Shown here: piece after piece, positions 26,116-34,674 of the stretch
Layout: every line of letters starts with the position of its first letter
Numbering within the stretch: position 1 is the stretch's first letter
From: Thalassobaculum sp965228445
GTDB lineage: Bacteria > Pseudomonadota > Alphaproteobacteria > Thalassobaculales > Thalassobaculaceae
Assembly (NCBI GenBank): GCA_965228445.1
Contig: OZ245813.1
Span: forward strand, 1,054,001-1,118,000
Length of the DNA: 64,000 nt
Direction of reading: 5' to 3'
Position numbers and translations under genes: made by a program
Notes under the pieces: generated by a model
Databases searched by the model: none
What the model was told of the DNA's origin: nothing
Seen by the model: only the letters and a program-made list of their open reading frames with translations

Positions 26116-27408
26116 TCAGGCCGCCTTGCGCAGCCCCTGGGCGGCGGTGGCGATGGCGTCGATGGTCAGCGCCACATCGGCTTCCGTGTGGCACAGGCCG
26201 ATATAGTATTTGCTGTCCGGCTTCAGGACGCCGCACTCGCGCATGGTCGCGTTGAACCGCTTCGCCAGAGCGGCGTCGCCGGCGAACATGCCGCGATAGT
26301 CGGTGACCTCCCGATCGGTGAAGACCACGTCGAACAGCGGCGGCACGCCCACGACCTTGGCGGCGACCCCGGCCCGGTCCAGATGCTCCTCCAGCGCGGC
26401 CATGATGGCCCGGCCGGTGGCGAACATCTTGGTATAGGCGTCGTCGCGCTTGAGGATCTCCATAGTCTTCAACCCCGCCACCGAGGCGACCGGGTTGCCG
26501 CTCAGCGTGCCGACCTGGAAGGTGAACCCTTCCTCGCCCACCTGGCTCTTGTCGAAATGGGCCATGATCTCGTCGCTGCCGGCGATCGCCGCGAGCGGGT
26601 AGCCGCCGCCGATCACCTTGCCCAGCGTGCAGAGGTCCGGGGTGACGCCGTAGTATTCCTGGGCGCCGCCATAGGCGAAGCGGAAGCCGGTCACCACCTC
26701 GTCGAAGATCAGCGGCACGTTGTGCTTCTTCGTCGCCTCGCGCAGCGCCTCCAGGAAGCCCGGCTTCGGCGGAAGCAGGCGCTGGAACGGCTCGACGATC
26801 ACCCCGCCCAGCTCGCTGGCGTATTCGGCGATCATTCGCACCGCCAGGTCGGTGTCGTTGTACGGCGCCACGATCACGTCATCGCTGACGCCCTTCGGGA
26901 TGCCGGCGCTGTCCGGTACCGCCTGCGGGAAATTGGCGAGCTTCTTCGGCGCCAGGCTCATCAGCCCGAAATCGCTCATCCCGTGGTAGCCGCCCTCGAA
27001 CTTCAGGATCTTCTCGCGCTTGGAATGAGCCCGCGCCAGACGCATGGCGTACATGTCGGCTTCCGAGCCGGAGCTGACGAAGCGGACCTTGTCGGCGCAG
27101 GGAACCGCCCGGCAGATCTCCTCGGCCAGGACGATGCCCGGCTCGCTGTCGGCGAAGAAGGTGCTGCCGAGCGGAAGCTGGGCGGTCACCGCCTCGACCA
27201 CCTCGGGATGGGCGTGACCGATCACCATCGGGCCGGAGCCGAGCAGATAGTCCACATACTCGTTGCCGCTGACGTCCCAGACCCGCGAGCCCTCGCCGCG
27301 GGCGATCACGACGTCCGGCGTGAAGTTGCCGAACCCGCCGGCCGGCAATACCGCCCGGGCCCGTTCCATAAGATCCTTTTCCGCCTGACTCTTGGTCACG
27401 CCGCTCAT
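26116..27408 (-). CDS. class III PLP aminotransferase, glutamate-1-semialdehyde-aminomutase-like
   Basis: 430 residues. Signatures are LPAGGFGNFTPDVVIARGEGSRVWDVSGNEYVDY, FVSSGSEADMYAMRLARA (PLP phosphate), EGGYHGMSDF, LIFDEVVTGFRFAYGG (PLP Asp), the lysine in TLGKVIGGGYPLAAIAG near 260, and TLSGNPVASVAGL. It belongs to the HemL-like subgroup, but many of its members are catabolic omega-transaminases, and gene context does not suggest haem synthesis. The start is ATG 27408 with GGAGG seven bases upstream; an ATG 12 bases earlier has no such site. Confidence 0.88.
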   Translation of the reverse strand: MSGVTKSQAEKDLMERARAVLPAGGFGNFTPDVVIARGEGSRVWDVSGNEYVDYLLGSGPMVIGHAHPEVVEAVTAQLPLGSTFFADSEPGIVLAEEICRAVPCADKVRFVSSGSEADMYAMRLARAHSKREKILKFEGGYHGMSDFGLMSLAPKKLANFPQAVPDSAGIPKGVSDDVIVAPYNDTDLAVRMIAEYASELGGVIVEPFQRLLPPKPGFLEALREATKKHNVPLIFDEVVTGFRFAYGGAQEYYGVTPDLCTLGKVIGGGYPLAAIAGSDEIMAHFDKSQVGEEGFTFQVGTLSGNPVASVAGLKTMEILKRDDAYTKMFATGRAIMAALEEHLDRAGVAAKVVGVPPLFDVVFTDREVTDYRGMFAGDAALAKRFNATMRECGVLKPDSKYYIGLCHTEADVALTIDAIATAAQGLRKAA

Positions 27409-27581
27409 CCGAGCCTCCATCCGTCTGAAGTGTTGGGTTTGACCTATCATTCTCCCAACATCCCCTCGCTGCATACCCGCAAACCGCCTTTGCTCGCGCG
27501 GGCGAGCCATGGACATCCGCAAGGGTCGGCGCCCATGCTGCCGGGCCGCGGCGACAGACCCGCGGGGGGAGCGGAACGCCG

Positions 27582-28487
27582 ATGGAACTCTGGATACCGA
27601 TCACGATCTTCGCCGCGTTCATGCAGAACGCGCGCTCGGCGCTGCAGAAGCATCTGAAGGGCCGGCTCACCACTCTCGGCGCCTCCTATGTCCGGTTCCT
27701 CTACGCCATGCCGTTCGCGCTGCTCTATGCCGGCGCGGTACACGAGGTCGGCGGCTATCCCTGGCCCACCGTGCATGCGGAGTTTCTGATCTACTGCCTG
27801 TTGGGCGGCATCTCGCAGATCCTGTTCACCGCCGTGTTGCTCTGGCTGTTCCAGTTCCGGAACTTCGCCGTCGGCACCACCTACTCGAAGACCGAGACGG
27901 TCCAGGTCGCGCTGCTCGGCTGGTTGGTGATCGGCGACGGGCTGGGTCTGGTGCCGCTGATCGCCATCATCGTGTCCGCGGTCGGCGTGATGGCGCTCTC
28001 GGTCGGTCAGACCAAGGTCTCGGTCGGTCGGCTGTTCACCGGCCTGATCGAGAAGCCGACCCTGATCGGCCTGCTCTGCGGCGCCCTGCTCGGCTCCTCG
28101 GTGGTGTTCTTCCGCAAGGCAGCACTGACCCTGGACTATGACGGCTTCGTCATGGCCGCCGCCTTCACCCTGGCGGTGTCGGTGGTGATGCAGACGGTGA
28201 TCATGGGCGTCTATCTGGCGATCTACGAGCGCCGGACCCTGGTCGACGTCTTCGTGCACTGGAAATGGTCCATGGCCGTCGGCGTCTGCGGCGTGCTCGG
28301 GTCGATCGGCTGGTTCACCGCCTTCACCCTGGAAAACGCCGCCTTTGTCCGCGCCCTGGGTCAGATCGAACTGGTCTTCACCTTCATCGCATCGGTGTTC
28401 ATCTTCCGCGAGACCACCAACCGGGCGGAGATCGTCGGCATCCTCCTCGTCGTCGGAGGCATCCTGCTTCTCGTCCTCGGCCGTTAG
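27582..28487 (+). CDS. EamA/DMT-superfamily transporter
   Basis: 301 residues, ten predicted helices. It begins WIPITIFAAFMQNARSALQKHLKGRLTTLGASYVRFLYAMPFALLY and includes the pairs YSKTETVQVALLGWLVIGD, FTLENAAFVRALGQIELVFTFIASVFIFRE and VVGGILLLVLGR. A charged stretch with YERRTLVDVF sits between helices. Substrate unknown. It is divergent from the class III aminotransferase across 173 bp; the two may handle the same amine or amino acid, but this is only a positional inference. Confidence 0.88.
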   Translation: MELWIPITIFAAFMQNARSALQKHLKGRLTTLGASYVRFLYAMPFALLYAGAVHEVGGYPWPTVHAEFLIYCLLGGISQILFTAVLLWLFQFRNFAVGTTYSKTETVQVALLGWLVIGDGLGLVPLIAIIVSAVGVMALSVGQTKVSVGRLFTGLIEKPTLIGLLCGALLGSSVVFFRKAALTLDYDGFVMAAAFTLAVSVVMQTVIMGVYLAIYERRTLVDVFVHWKWSMAVGVCGVLGSIGWFTAFTLENAAFVRALGQIELVFTFIASVFIFRETTNRAEIVGILLVVGGILLLVLGR

Positions 28488-28578
28488 CCCGGATTTAGCC
28501 GCCCATCTTCACATTCCATTAACGACACCCATGCTCTTTAGAGAAGACGGGCGGGGGCGATGTGGGTTTTGGGATGCG

Positions 28579-30372
28579 ATGCCCGAGGATGGTCGGACAA
28601 TGCGGATGACGCCGGAAGGTAGCGACGGCAATCGGGGCCCGCAGCGGCCCCGGCGCCTTTCTACCGTCGAGGACAAGCTGTCGCGGGCGCTCGAGACGAT
28701 CGAAGCGCAGCGCCGCCAGCTGTCCACCGTCTTCAACGCCGTCAACGATGCCATCGTCGTGGTCGACGAGCGCGGCATCATCGAGACCGTCAACGACGCC
28801 GCCTGCAAGATGTTCGGTCGCCCGAGTTTCGAGCTGGTCCACCACTCGGTGAACAAGCTCATGCCGGAATCGGCCGCGATCAATCACGACCAGTATCTGC
28901 GCACGGCGCGCCCGCACGCCCGCTCGGCCTTCGGTCAGGCGCGGACCCTGTCGGCGCTGCACGCCAACGGCCGCCAGTTCCCGGTGTCGATCACCCTGTC
29001 GGAGATCCCCGGTTCGGCCGCCGAGCCGCGCCGGTTCGTCGCCTCGATCCGGGACATGACCCACGAGCGCGCCCGCGAGGACCAGATCCGATTCCTCGCC
29101 TTCCACGACGAAGCGACCAAGCTGCCGAACCGGCACGGAATCCTGAGCTATCTGGAATCCTATTTCGCTGCGCCGACCCCGCCGCCGATGCTGTTCGTGC
29201 ACATGTCGCTGAACAACACCAGCCAGCTCACCGCCTGTTTCGGCATCGAGGAGTTCGAGCAGCTCGTCGTCGCGTTCTCCCAGCGGCTGAAACGGGTCTT
29301 CGGGACGGCGGTGCTGATCGGCCGCGGCTTCGGCAATACCTTCCACGTTGTCATGCCGATGGAGGAGAGCGACAGCCTAGAGGCCAAGCTGGTCTCCGTC
29401 GTCGCCGAGCCGATCGAGATCCAGGACATCTCGATCTCCGTCGATGTCTGCGCCGGTACGGTCGCCTTGCCCGAGCAGGCGGCCAACCCGCGCCAGGCGA
29501 TGCACCGGGCCGCCGCCACCCTGATGGAGGTGAAATCCACCGCGCCGCAGCCCGGCATGCCGCGGATGCACGCCTACCTGCCGAGCATCATCGATCAGAT
29601 GAGCCGGCGGACCCGTCTGGTCCACAACATCAGCCGGGCGATCGAAGGCCAGGAGTTCAGCGTCTACCTGCAGCCGAAGATCGACATCACGGACGGCAGC
29701 TGGGTCGGTGCCGAAGCGCTCGCCCGCTGGACCCAGGCCGACGGCACGATGATCTCGCCCGGGGAGTTCATACCGCTGGCCGAACAGGCCGGGCTGGTGA
29801 CGGCCCTGAACCACCACATGCTGTCCCAGACCCTGCGGTCGCTGGCCGACAGCGACTGGTCCCATCAGGCGCCAGTTTCGGTCAACATCTCCGCCCAGGA
29901 CCTCGACACCCCCGACTTCGACCAGGTCATCGCCGGGCTGCTCGAGAAATCGGGCGTCGAGCCCGGCGCGCTCGAACTTGAGATCACCGAACGCGACATG
30001 GCCCGGGGCAGCGAGGCCATCCGGGCGACCCTCGACCGGATCCGGGCCCTGGGCGTCTCGATCGCCATGGACGATTTCGGGATCGGCTACTCCTCGCTCG
30101 CGGCGCTGATCGACCTGCCCATCGATATTCTGAAGATCGACCGGCAGTTCCTGCGCCGCATCGAGGACCGGGAGAGCGACCGCCGCCTGCTGCGGACGCT
30201 CGTCACCCTGGTCCAGGATCTCGGCCGTACGATCGTCGTCGAGGGCGTGGAGACGGAAGGTCAGGCCGACTTTCTGAAGGGCCTCGGCGTACGCTTCGCC
30301 CAGGGCTTCCTCTATGCGAAACCCGCGCCCGCGATCGCCGTCCTGAACGATCCCCGGCGCCCCCGTCCCTAG
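28579..30372 (+). CDS. PAS / degenerate GGDEF / EAL cyclic-di-GMP phosphodiesterase
   Basis: About 597 residues, no membrane helix. There is a coiled-coil start (VEDKLSRALETIEAQRRQL), a PAS domain (about 48-165), a GGDEF-like domain (about 178-330) whose signature is replaced by RGFGNTF, and an EAL domain (about 345-590). EAL catalytic residues are present: GAEALARW, NISAQDL, LELEITE, AMDDFGIGYSSL, ILKIDRQF, VEGVET and QGF. It should hydrolyse c-di-GMP, with PAS sensing and the dead GGDEF perhaps binding GTP. The start is uncertain (ATG 28531, 28579 or 28600, none with a strong ribosome site). Confidence 0.9.
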   Translation: MPEDGRTMRMTPEGSDGNRGPQRPRRLSTVEDKLSRALETIEAQRRQLSTVFNAVNDAIVVVDERGIIETVNDAACKMFGRPSFELVHHSVNKLMPESAAINHDQYLRTARPHARSAFGQARTLSALHANGRQFPVSITLSEIPGSAAEPRRFVASIRDMTHERAREDQIRFLAFHDEATKLPNRHGILSYLESYFAAPTPPPMLFVHMSLNNTSQLTACFGIEEFEQLVVAFSQRLKRVFGTAVLIGRGFGNTFHVVMPMEESDSLEAKLVSVVAEPIEIQDISISVDVCAGTVALPEQAANPRQAMHRAAATLMEVKSTAPQPGMPRMHAYLPSIIDQMSRRTRLVHNISRAIEGQEFSVYLQPKIDITDGSWVGAEALARWTQADGTMISPGEFIPLAEQAGLVTALNHHMLSQTLRSLADSDWSHQAPVSVNISAQDLDTPDFDQVIAGLLEKSGVEPGALELEITERDMARGSEAIRATLDRIRALGVSIAMDDFGIGYSSLAALIDLPIDILKIDRQFLRRIEDRESDRRLLRTLVTLVQDLGRTIVVEGVETEGQADFLKGLGVRFAQGFLYAKPAPAIAVLNDPRRPRP

Positions 30373-30412
30373 TCCCGACCTTTACAGCCGAAATCGAACG
30401 CCCGTGCCTCCG

Positions 30413-31345
30413 CTACTCCGGGGCCGGCCGGAACCCGTGCCCGGTGCGCGAACACCAGTTCGAGAGCAGCGACGCGACGGTCCGGATCGGATTGCCCGGC
30501 TCGTTGTCCTCGCTGCGGATGACCGCCGACCAGGATGATACCACCCCGTCATGGCTGATGCGCGCCGCCTTGATGCGCCCCGCCCGCACCGCCGTCTCCA
30601 CCGCCCAGCCGGCAAGCACGCTCGTGCCCTGCCCGGCGGCGACCAGTTCGACGATGACTTCCGGCAGTTCGACCGTGACCGACCGGCTTTTCGCGCTGTC
30701 GCCGTTGCGCAGCATCTGGCCGACCTCGCCGTCGGTGCCCGGCGTCTTGCTGTAGCTGATCAGGTCCTCTGCCGCGAGTTCGGAGACCTCCACATAGGGC
30801 CGGTCGGCGAGCTCGTGACCGGGGGGCATGATGAACAGCTGATGGTCGTCGAACAGCGGCACCGCCGTCGCGCCCGGGCGGGCGATCTCGCCGCTCATGA
30901 TCGCCAGGTCGACATGGCGGTTGGACAGGCTCTGCATCGGCTCGCGGCTGGCCCCGGCCATGACCTGAATGTCGATATCCGGAGCGGCATTCTGCAGATG
31001 GCTGAGAAAGCCCGGGAGCCAGTGATAGGAGCTGTACGCCTCGATGCCGATGCGCACGACATGGACCACGCCCCGGCTGGTCCGCCACACATCCTCCTCG
31101 GCCCGCTCCATATCGGCCAGCACCCGTTCCGCCACATGGGCGAGGTGCTCCGCCGCGGGCGTCATCCGCAGGCGCTTGTGCAGCCGGGTATAGAGCGTCA
31201 CGTCGAGCCGCCGTTCCGCCTCGCGGATCCGGTGCGACAGGGCCGACGGCGTCAGGCCGAGTTTCTCCGCCGCCTCGGTCACCCGGCCGGTCTCGGCGAT
31301 CGCCTGGATCATCTGCAGATGACGGATTTCGAGTCTCGGAGCCAT
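30413..31345 (-). CDS. LysR-family regulator, MetR-like
   Basis: 310 residues. The HTH EIRHLQMIQAIAETGRVTEAAEKLGLTPSALSHRIREAERRL (about 6-48) and RLRMTPAAEHLAHVAERVL, then the effector part beginning VRIGIEAYSSYHWLPGFLSHL, follow E. coli MetR in order and spacing. MetR uses homocysteine as co-effector in methionine synthesis. A MetR-consensus palindrome (TGAA-N5-TTCA) sits at 31361-31373, 16 bp upstream of the ATG. The next gene upstream on the other strand is a methylamine-type demethylase, which would fit one-carbon control. Confidence 0.9.
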   Translation of the reverse strand: MAPRLEIRHLQMIQAIAETGRVTEAAEKLGLTPSALSHRIREAERRLDVTLYTRLHKRLRMTPAAEHLAHVAERVLADMERAEEDVWRTSRGVVHVVRIGIEAYSSYHWLPGFLSHLQNAAPDIDIQVMAGASREPMQSLSNRHVDLAIMSGEIARPGATAVPLFDDHQLFIMPPGHELADRPYVEVSELAAEDLISYSKTPGTDGEVGQMLRNGDSAKSRSVTVELPEVIVELVAAGQGTSVLAGWAVETAVRAGRIKAARISHDGVVSSWSAVIRSEDNEPGNPIRTVASLLSNWCSRTGHGFRPAPE

Positions 31346-31360
31346 GCCGGGAGTGTATGC

Positions 31361-31373
31361 TGAACTACTTTCA
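31361..31373. promoter_or_regulatory. MetR-consensus palindrome
   Basis: TGAA-CTACT-TTCA exactly fits the TGAA-N5-TTCA operator of MetR. It overlaps a second, tighter palindrome, TTTCA-T-TGAAA (31369-31379). It lies just upstream of the MetR-like regulator. Confidence 0.55.
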
Positions 31374-31379
31374 TTGAAA

Positions 31380-31904
31380 ATCAGGAAACAACACGGCTGA
31401 TTTCATGCATTTCCCCGATATGCGCGCCCGAACAACTTCTGATCGCGCGGTCTTCAACAACACTAACAGGATCGAAGTTCGTATTTGATCGGACCGAGCG
31501 GCTGGTGGCCGTCGAATTGCGTGGCCACCGGGCGATCCCACTTTCAGTTTATGGGATTATGGCAGTCCGACAGTCGGCTTCCATCCCAAAATAGAGGCAC
31601 GTCCCTGAGACATTCTTGCCATATTTTTCTTTCATAGGATGTATTTTTCAGAGACCGCTCCGATGAGCGCCGGCCGCACCGCGTCCGGCTCCAAGCGCCT
31701 TGAGTCATGGGCTGTTCCAGACGCGCAGGCCCCGGGCGCGTGCCCGCCAAGGGCACGCCTCGCCACTGCCGCCGCTCAACTTGTCCGCAGCACTTGGCGC
31801 CCTCCCTGAAGGCGCGACGCGAGCATTTTCCCGGCACGATTTTTCAGACACGATGCGTTCTGGCAGCGTCGAGGGGCGACGCGGCGCGATTCACAGGGGG
31901 AATG
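31380..31904. other. gene-free AT-richer intergenic region
   Basis: About 525 bp without a convincing gene between the MetR-like regulator and the demethylase. Base composition is clearly less GC-rich than in the genes, especially at 31380-31480 and 31540-31660. A hairpin GGTGGCC/GGCCACC lies near 31504-31530. A minus-strand open frame (31544-31837) has no ribosome site and no recognisable domain. The 3' end of the region should hold the demethylase promoter. An old insertion remnant is possible but unsupported. Confidence 0.4.
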
Positions 31905-33941
31905 ATGTCGACCGATCCGCTGCTGCAGCCCTATCAGCTCAAGCACCTGACCCTGCGCAACCGGCTGATGTCGACATCGCACGAGCCGTCCTATTCCGAG
32001 GACGGCATGCCGACCGCGCGTTACCGCCTGTATCACACGGAAAAGGCCAAGGGCGGAATCGCCCTCACCATGACCGCCGGCTCCGCCGTGGTCAGCGCCG
32101 ACAGCCCCGCCGCCTTCGGCAACCTCTATGCCTACAAGGACGAGATCGTGCCCTGGCTGCGCGAGATGAGCGACGCGTGCCACGAGCACGGCTCCGCCAT
32201 CATGATGCAGATCACCCATCTGGGGCGGCGCACCAACTGGAACCACTCCGACTGGCTGCCGGTGCTGGCCCCCTCGCCGGTGCGCGAACCGGCCCACCGG
32301 GCGTTTCCGAAGGAGGCGGAGGACTGGGACCTCGACCGCATCGTGCAGGACTATGCGGACGCGGCGGAGCGCATGCAGGCCGGCGGGCTCGACGGCATCG
32401 AGATCGAGGCCTACGGACATTTCCTCGACGGATTCTGGTCGCCCGCGACCAACCAGCGCTCCGACGAGTACAACGGCTCCCTCGACAACCGGCTGCGCTT
32501 CACCTGGCGGGTGCTGGACGCCATGCGCGAGCGGGTCGGCCCCGACTTCCTGATCGGCCTGCGCATGGTCGCCGACGAGGACTGGGACAAGGGCCTCACC
32601 CGCGCGGACGGCTCCGAGATCGCCCGCCGCCTCGCCACCTGCGGCAAGGTCGATTTCCTCAACCTGATCCGCGGCCATATCGACAGCGATGCCGCCCTGT
32701 CCGAGGTCATTCCGATCCAGGGCGCGCCCTCCGCCCCGCATCTCGACTTCTGCGGCGAGATCCGGGAGGAGACCCGGTTTCCCATCTTCCACGCCGCCCG
32801 GATCAGCGACGTCGCCACCGCCCGCCACGCCATCGCCGAGGGCAAGCTCGACATGGTCGGCATGACCCGGCCCCACATCGCCGACCCGCATATCGCCAAC
32901 AAGGTCGCCGCCGGGCGCGAGGCCGACATCCGCCCCTGCGTCGGCGCCACCTACTGTCTCGACCGGATCTACGAAGGCCACGAGGCGCTGTGCATCCACA
33001 ACCCGGCCACCGGGCGCGAGCGCACCATCCCCCACATCATCGCCCGCAGCGAGGGCCCGGCCAGGAAGGTTGTCATCGTCGGTGCCGGCCCCGCCGGGCT
33101 GGAGGCCGCCAGGGTCGCCGGCGAGCGCGGTCACGACGTCGTGCTGTTCGAGGCCGCCGACCGGCCCGGCGGTCAGGTCCGCCTCGCCGCCCGGGTCCCG
33201 CGCCGGCGCGAGTTGATCGGCATCATCGACTGGCGGGCCGAGCAATGCACCCGGCTCGGCATCGACATGCGGTTCAACACCTATGCCGAGGCCTCCGACG
33301 TGCTGGCCGAGAGCCCGGACGTGGTGCTGATCGCCACCGGCGGCCTGCCGAACACGGATATCGTCGAGGGAGCCGATCTGGTGGTCAGTTCCTGGGACAT
33401 CCTGTCCGGCGACGTGAAACCGGGCGAACGGGTGATCATCTACGACGACAACGCCGCCCATCAGGGCCTGTCCGCCGGCGAGGTGATCGCCAATGGCGGC
33501 TCGGCGCTGGAGATCGTCACGCCGGAACGGTTCTTCGCCGTCGATATCGGCGGGCTGAACCATGTGGCCTATGCCCGCGCCTTCGACCGGGCCGGCACCC
33601 GGATCACCATCAACAAGCGGGTGCTGGGCGTCCGCCGCTCCGGCAACGGGCTGATCGCGCAGATCGGCTCCGACTATTCGGAACGGGTGGAAGAGCGCGA
33701 GGTCGACCAGGTCGTGGTCGAGCACGGCACCCTGCCCCTGGACGAGGTGTATTTCGCCCTGAAGCCGGGCAGCCGGAATGGTGGCGAGATGGACTACACC
33801 GCGCTGACCGCCGGCCGGCCGCAGACCGTGGTTCGGAATGACGAGGGTACCTATCAGCTCTTCCGCATCGGCGACGCCGTGGCCTCGCGGAATATCCATG
33901 CGGCGATCTACGACGCGATCCGGCTGGTGAAGGATTTCTGA
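31905..33941 (+). CDS. FMN/FAD oxidoreductase of the trimethylamine dehydrogenase / DgcA demethylase family
   Basis: 678 residues. The FMN TIM barrel (1-370, NADH:flavin oxidoreductase type) has QITHLGRRTNW, EAYGHFLDGFWSPATNQRSDEYNGS and GMTRPHIADP. The Fe-S region is RPCVGATYCLDRIYEGHEALC, and the FAD/NAD Rossmann part begins KVVIVGAGPAGLEAARVAGERG near 390. The family includes trimethylamine and histamine dehydrogenases, N-methylproline demethylase and dimethylglycine demethylase DgcA; the text around the Cys cluster is closest to the DgcA/N-methylproline group. Cys345, 351 and 363 are present, but position 348, Cys in trimethylamine dehydrogenase, is Ala. ATG 31905 follows AGGGGG. Confidence 0.88.
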   Translation: MSTDPLLQPYQLKHLTLRNRLMSTSHEPSYSEDGMPTARYRLYHTEKAKGGIALTMTAGSAVVSADSPAAFGNLYAYKDEIVPWLREMSDACHEHGSAIMMQITHLGRRTNWNHSDWLPVLAPSPVREPAHRAFPKEAEDWDLDRIVQDYADAAERMQAGGLDGIEIEAYGHFLDGFWSPATNQRSDEYNGSLDNRLRFTWRVLDAMRERVGPDFLIGLRMVADEDWDKGLTRADGSEIARRLATCGKVDFLNLIRGHIDSDAALSEVIPIQGAPSAPHLDFCGEIREETRFPIFHAARISDVATARHAIAEGKLDMVGMTRPHIADPHIANKVAAGREADIRPCVGATYCLDRIYEGHEALCIHNPATGRERTIPHIIARSEGPARKVVIVGAGPAGLEAARVAGERGHDVVLFEAADRPGGQVRLAARVPRRRELIGIIDWRAEQCTRLGIDMRFNTYAEASDVLAESPDVVLIATGGLPNTDIVEGADLVVSSWDILSGDVKPGERVIIYDDNAAHQGLSAGEVIANGGSALEIVTPERFFAVDIGGLNHVAYARAFDRAGTRITINKRVLGVRRSGNGLIAQIGSDYSERVEEREVDQVVVEHGTLPLDEVYFALKPGSRNGGEMDYTALTAGRPQTVVRNDEGTYQLFRIGDAVASRNIHAAIYDAIRLVKDF

Positions 33942-33971
33942 TCCTTCCACACGCCCAGCCTCAACCGTCAT

Positions 33972-34064
33972 CCCGGCGAGCGCCGGGCTCGATCCGGCGG
34001 TCGGCCGGGACCTCGCCAGGATATCTTACCCGGGTCCCGGCCCGCCCCCGGATCAGGTCCGGGG
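33972..34064. repeat. palindromic repeat pair, family B
   Basis: 33972-33987 reads CCCGGCG-AG-CGCCGGG. 34046-34064 reads CCCCGGA-TCAGG-TCCGGGG, with the same TCAGG loop as the repeats at 23.6 and 60.2 kb. The pair is flanked by inverted GTCATCCCGG / CCGGGATAAC arms (about 33967-33976 and 34069-34078). It separates the demethylase from the mobile cassette. Confidence 0.7.
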
Positions 34065-34105
34065 TCGTCCGGGATAACGGAGGCAGGAAACAAGTTGAGA
34101 CCTAG

Positions 34106-34670
34106 GCCGCGTGGACAAAATTTGTAGTTGGCTGATGTCGCCGATTACGACCGCAACTGCATATCGGAAGGGGGGTCGATTTCGTATATGCCGCGCGCTG
34201 CCTTGATGCTGATAGTTGAAGATACGGGCCGGACATCCAGCAATTCCCAAGCCAGCCACCCCTCCTCGAAAGAGCTGCCGCAGGCGGCTGCCAAATCTTC
34301 AGGCACGAATGGACGAAAAGCGCCGACGCGAACGATAGCGACAGCTTTGCCTTCATCGTCTTCGTCTCCTTCTGTCCGAAGAAACCGGCCGTTCTCGACG
34401 ATCAAAAGGTCTTCATCGACGCCTATGGTGGGTTTCCAACGCCGCACTTCCAAGGTTTTTTCACCGGACGCGATCCGCCTGCCGCCGGGGGCTACAATCG
34501 ATAGTGCTTTCATGCTTTCAATTTTCTACGGTCTTCACCCTGCAGCAACCGGGAATTATTTGTTAGCAATGACCGCTCACAGAACTATTTGACGAACAAC
34601 TCGCAAACAGCTTCCTCAGCATGGTCCATCTGACAACCGCCAGATACTGGGTCAAATTTGTCCACGCGGC
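34106..34670. mobile_element. mobile insertion cassette with IS5-type ends and an ASCH passenger gene
   Basis: 565-bp element bounded by inverted repeats: GCCGCGTGGACAAAATTTG at 34106-34124 and its complement CAAATTTGTCCACGCGGC at 34653-34670, differing by one A in an A-run. It is flanked on both sides by CTAG (34102-34105 and 34671-34674), which fits the 4-bp YTAR target duplication of the IS5 group. The right end encodes the tail of a transposase (34573-34674). The rest of the transposase is gone and a gene for an ASCH protein lies inside. GC content is lower than in neighbours. The IS-family name is from memory of motifs and needs a search. Confidence 0.68.
34145..34513 (-). CDS. ASCH-domain protein (PUA-like RNA-binding fold)
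   Basis: 122 residues. The N-terminus MKALSIVAPGGRRIASGEKTLEVRRWKP is the ASCH signature (conserved Gly-x-Lys-x-x-Glu-x-Arg), followed by LLIVENGRFLRTEGDEDDEGKAVAIVRVGAFRPF and a C-terminal strand block (WLAWELLDVRPV). ASCH domains are PUA-like beta barrels, with reported roles in RNA binding or N4-acetylcytidine amidohydrolysis. It lies entirely inside the 34106-34670 cassette as its only intact gene, so it is probably acquired. Confidence 0.83.
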   Translation of the reverse strand: MKALSIVAPGGRRIASGEKTLEVRRWKPTIGVDEDLLIVENGRFLRTEGDEDDEGKAVAIVRVGAFRPFVPEDLAAACGSSFEEGWLAWELLDVRPVSSTISIKAARGIYEIDPPSDMQLRS

Positions 34671-34674
34671 CTAG
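34573..34674 (+). pseudogene. C-terminal remnant of an IS5-family-like transposase
   Basis: After in-frame stops at 34564 and 34570, 33 codons read PLTELFDEQLANSFLSMVHL then TTARYWVKFVHAA and stop at TAG 34672-34674, inside the CTAG duplication. The helix-rich NSFLSMVHL..ARYW..FVHA ending resembles the C-termini of IS5-group transposases. No upstream catalytic DDE part remains. The left inverted repeat, read in the opposite sense, also ends NFVHAA-stop. Confidence 0.6.

Noticed and set aside
31544..31837. 97-codon minus-strand open frame before the demethylase
   Set aside because: No ribosome site, Arg/Ser-rich start and no family; kept only as part of the unexplained spacer.
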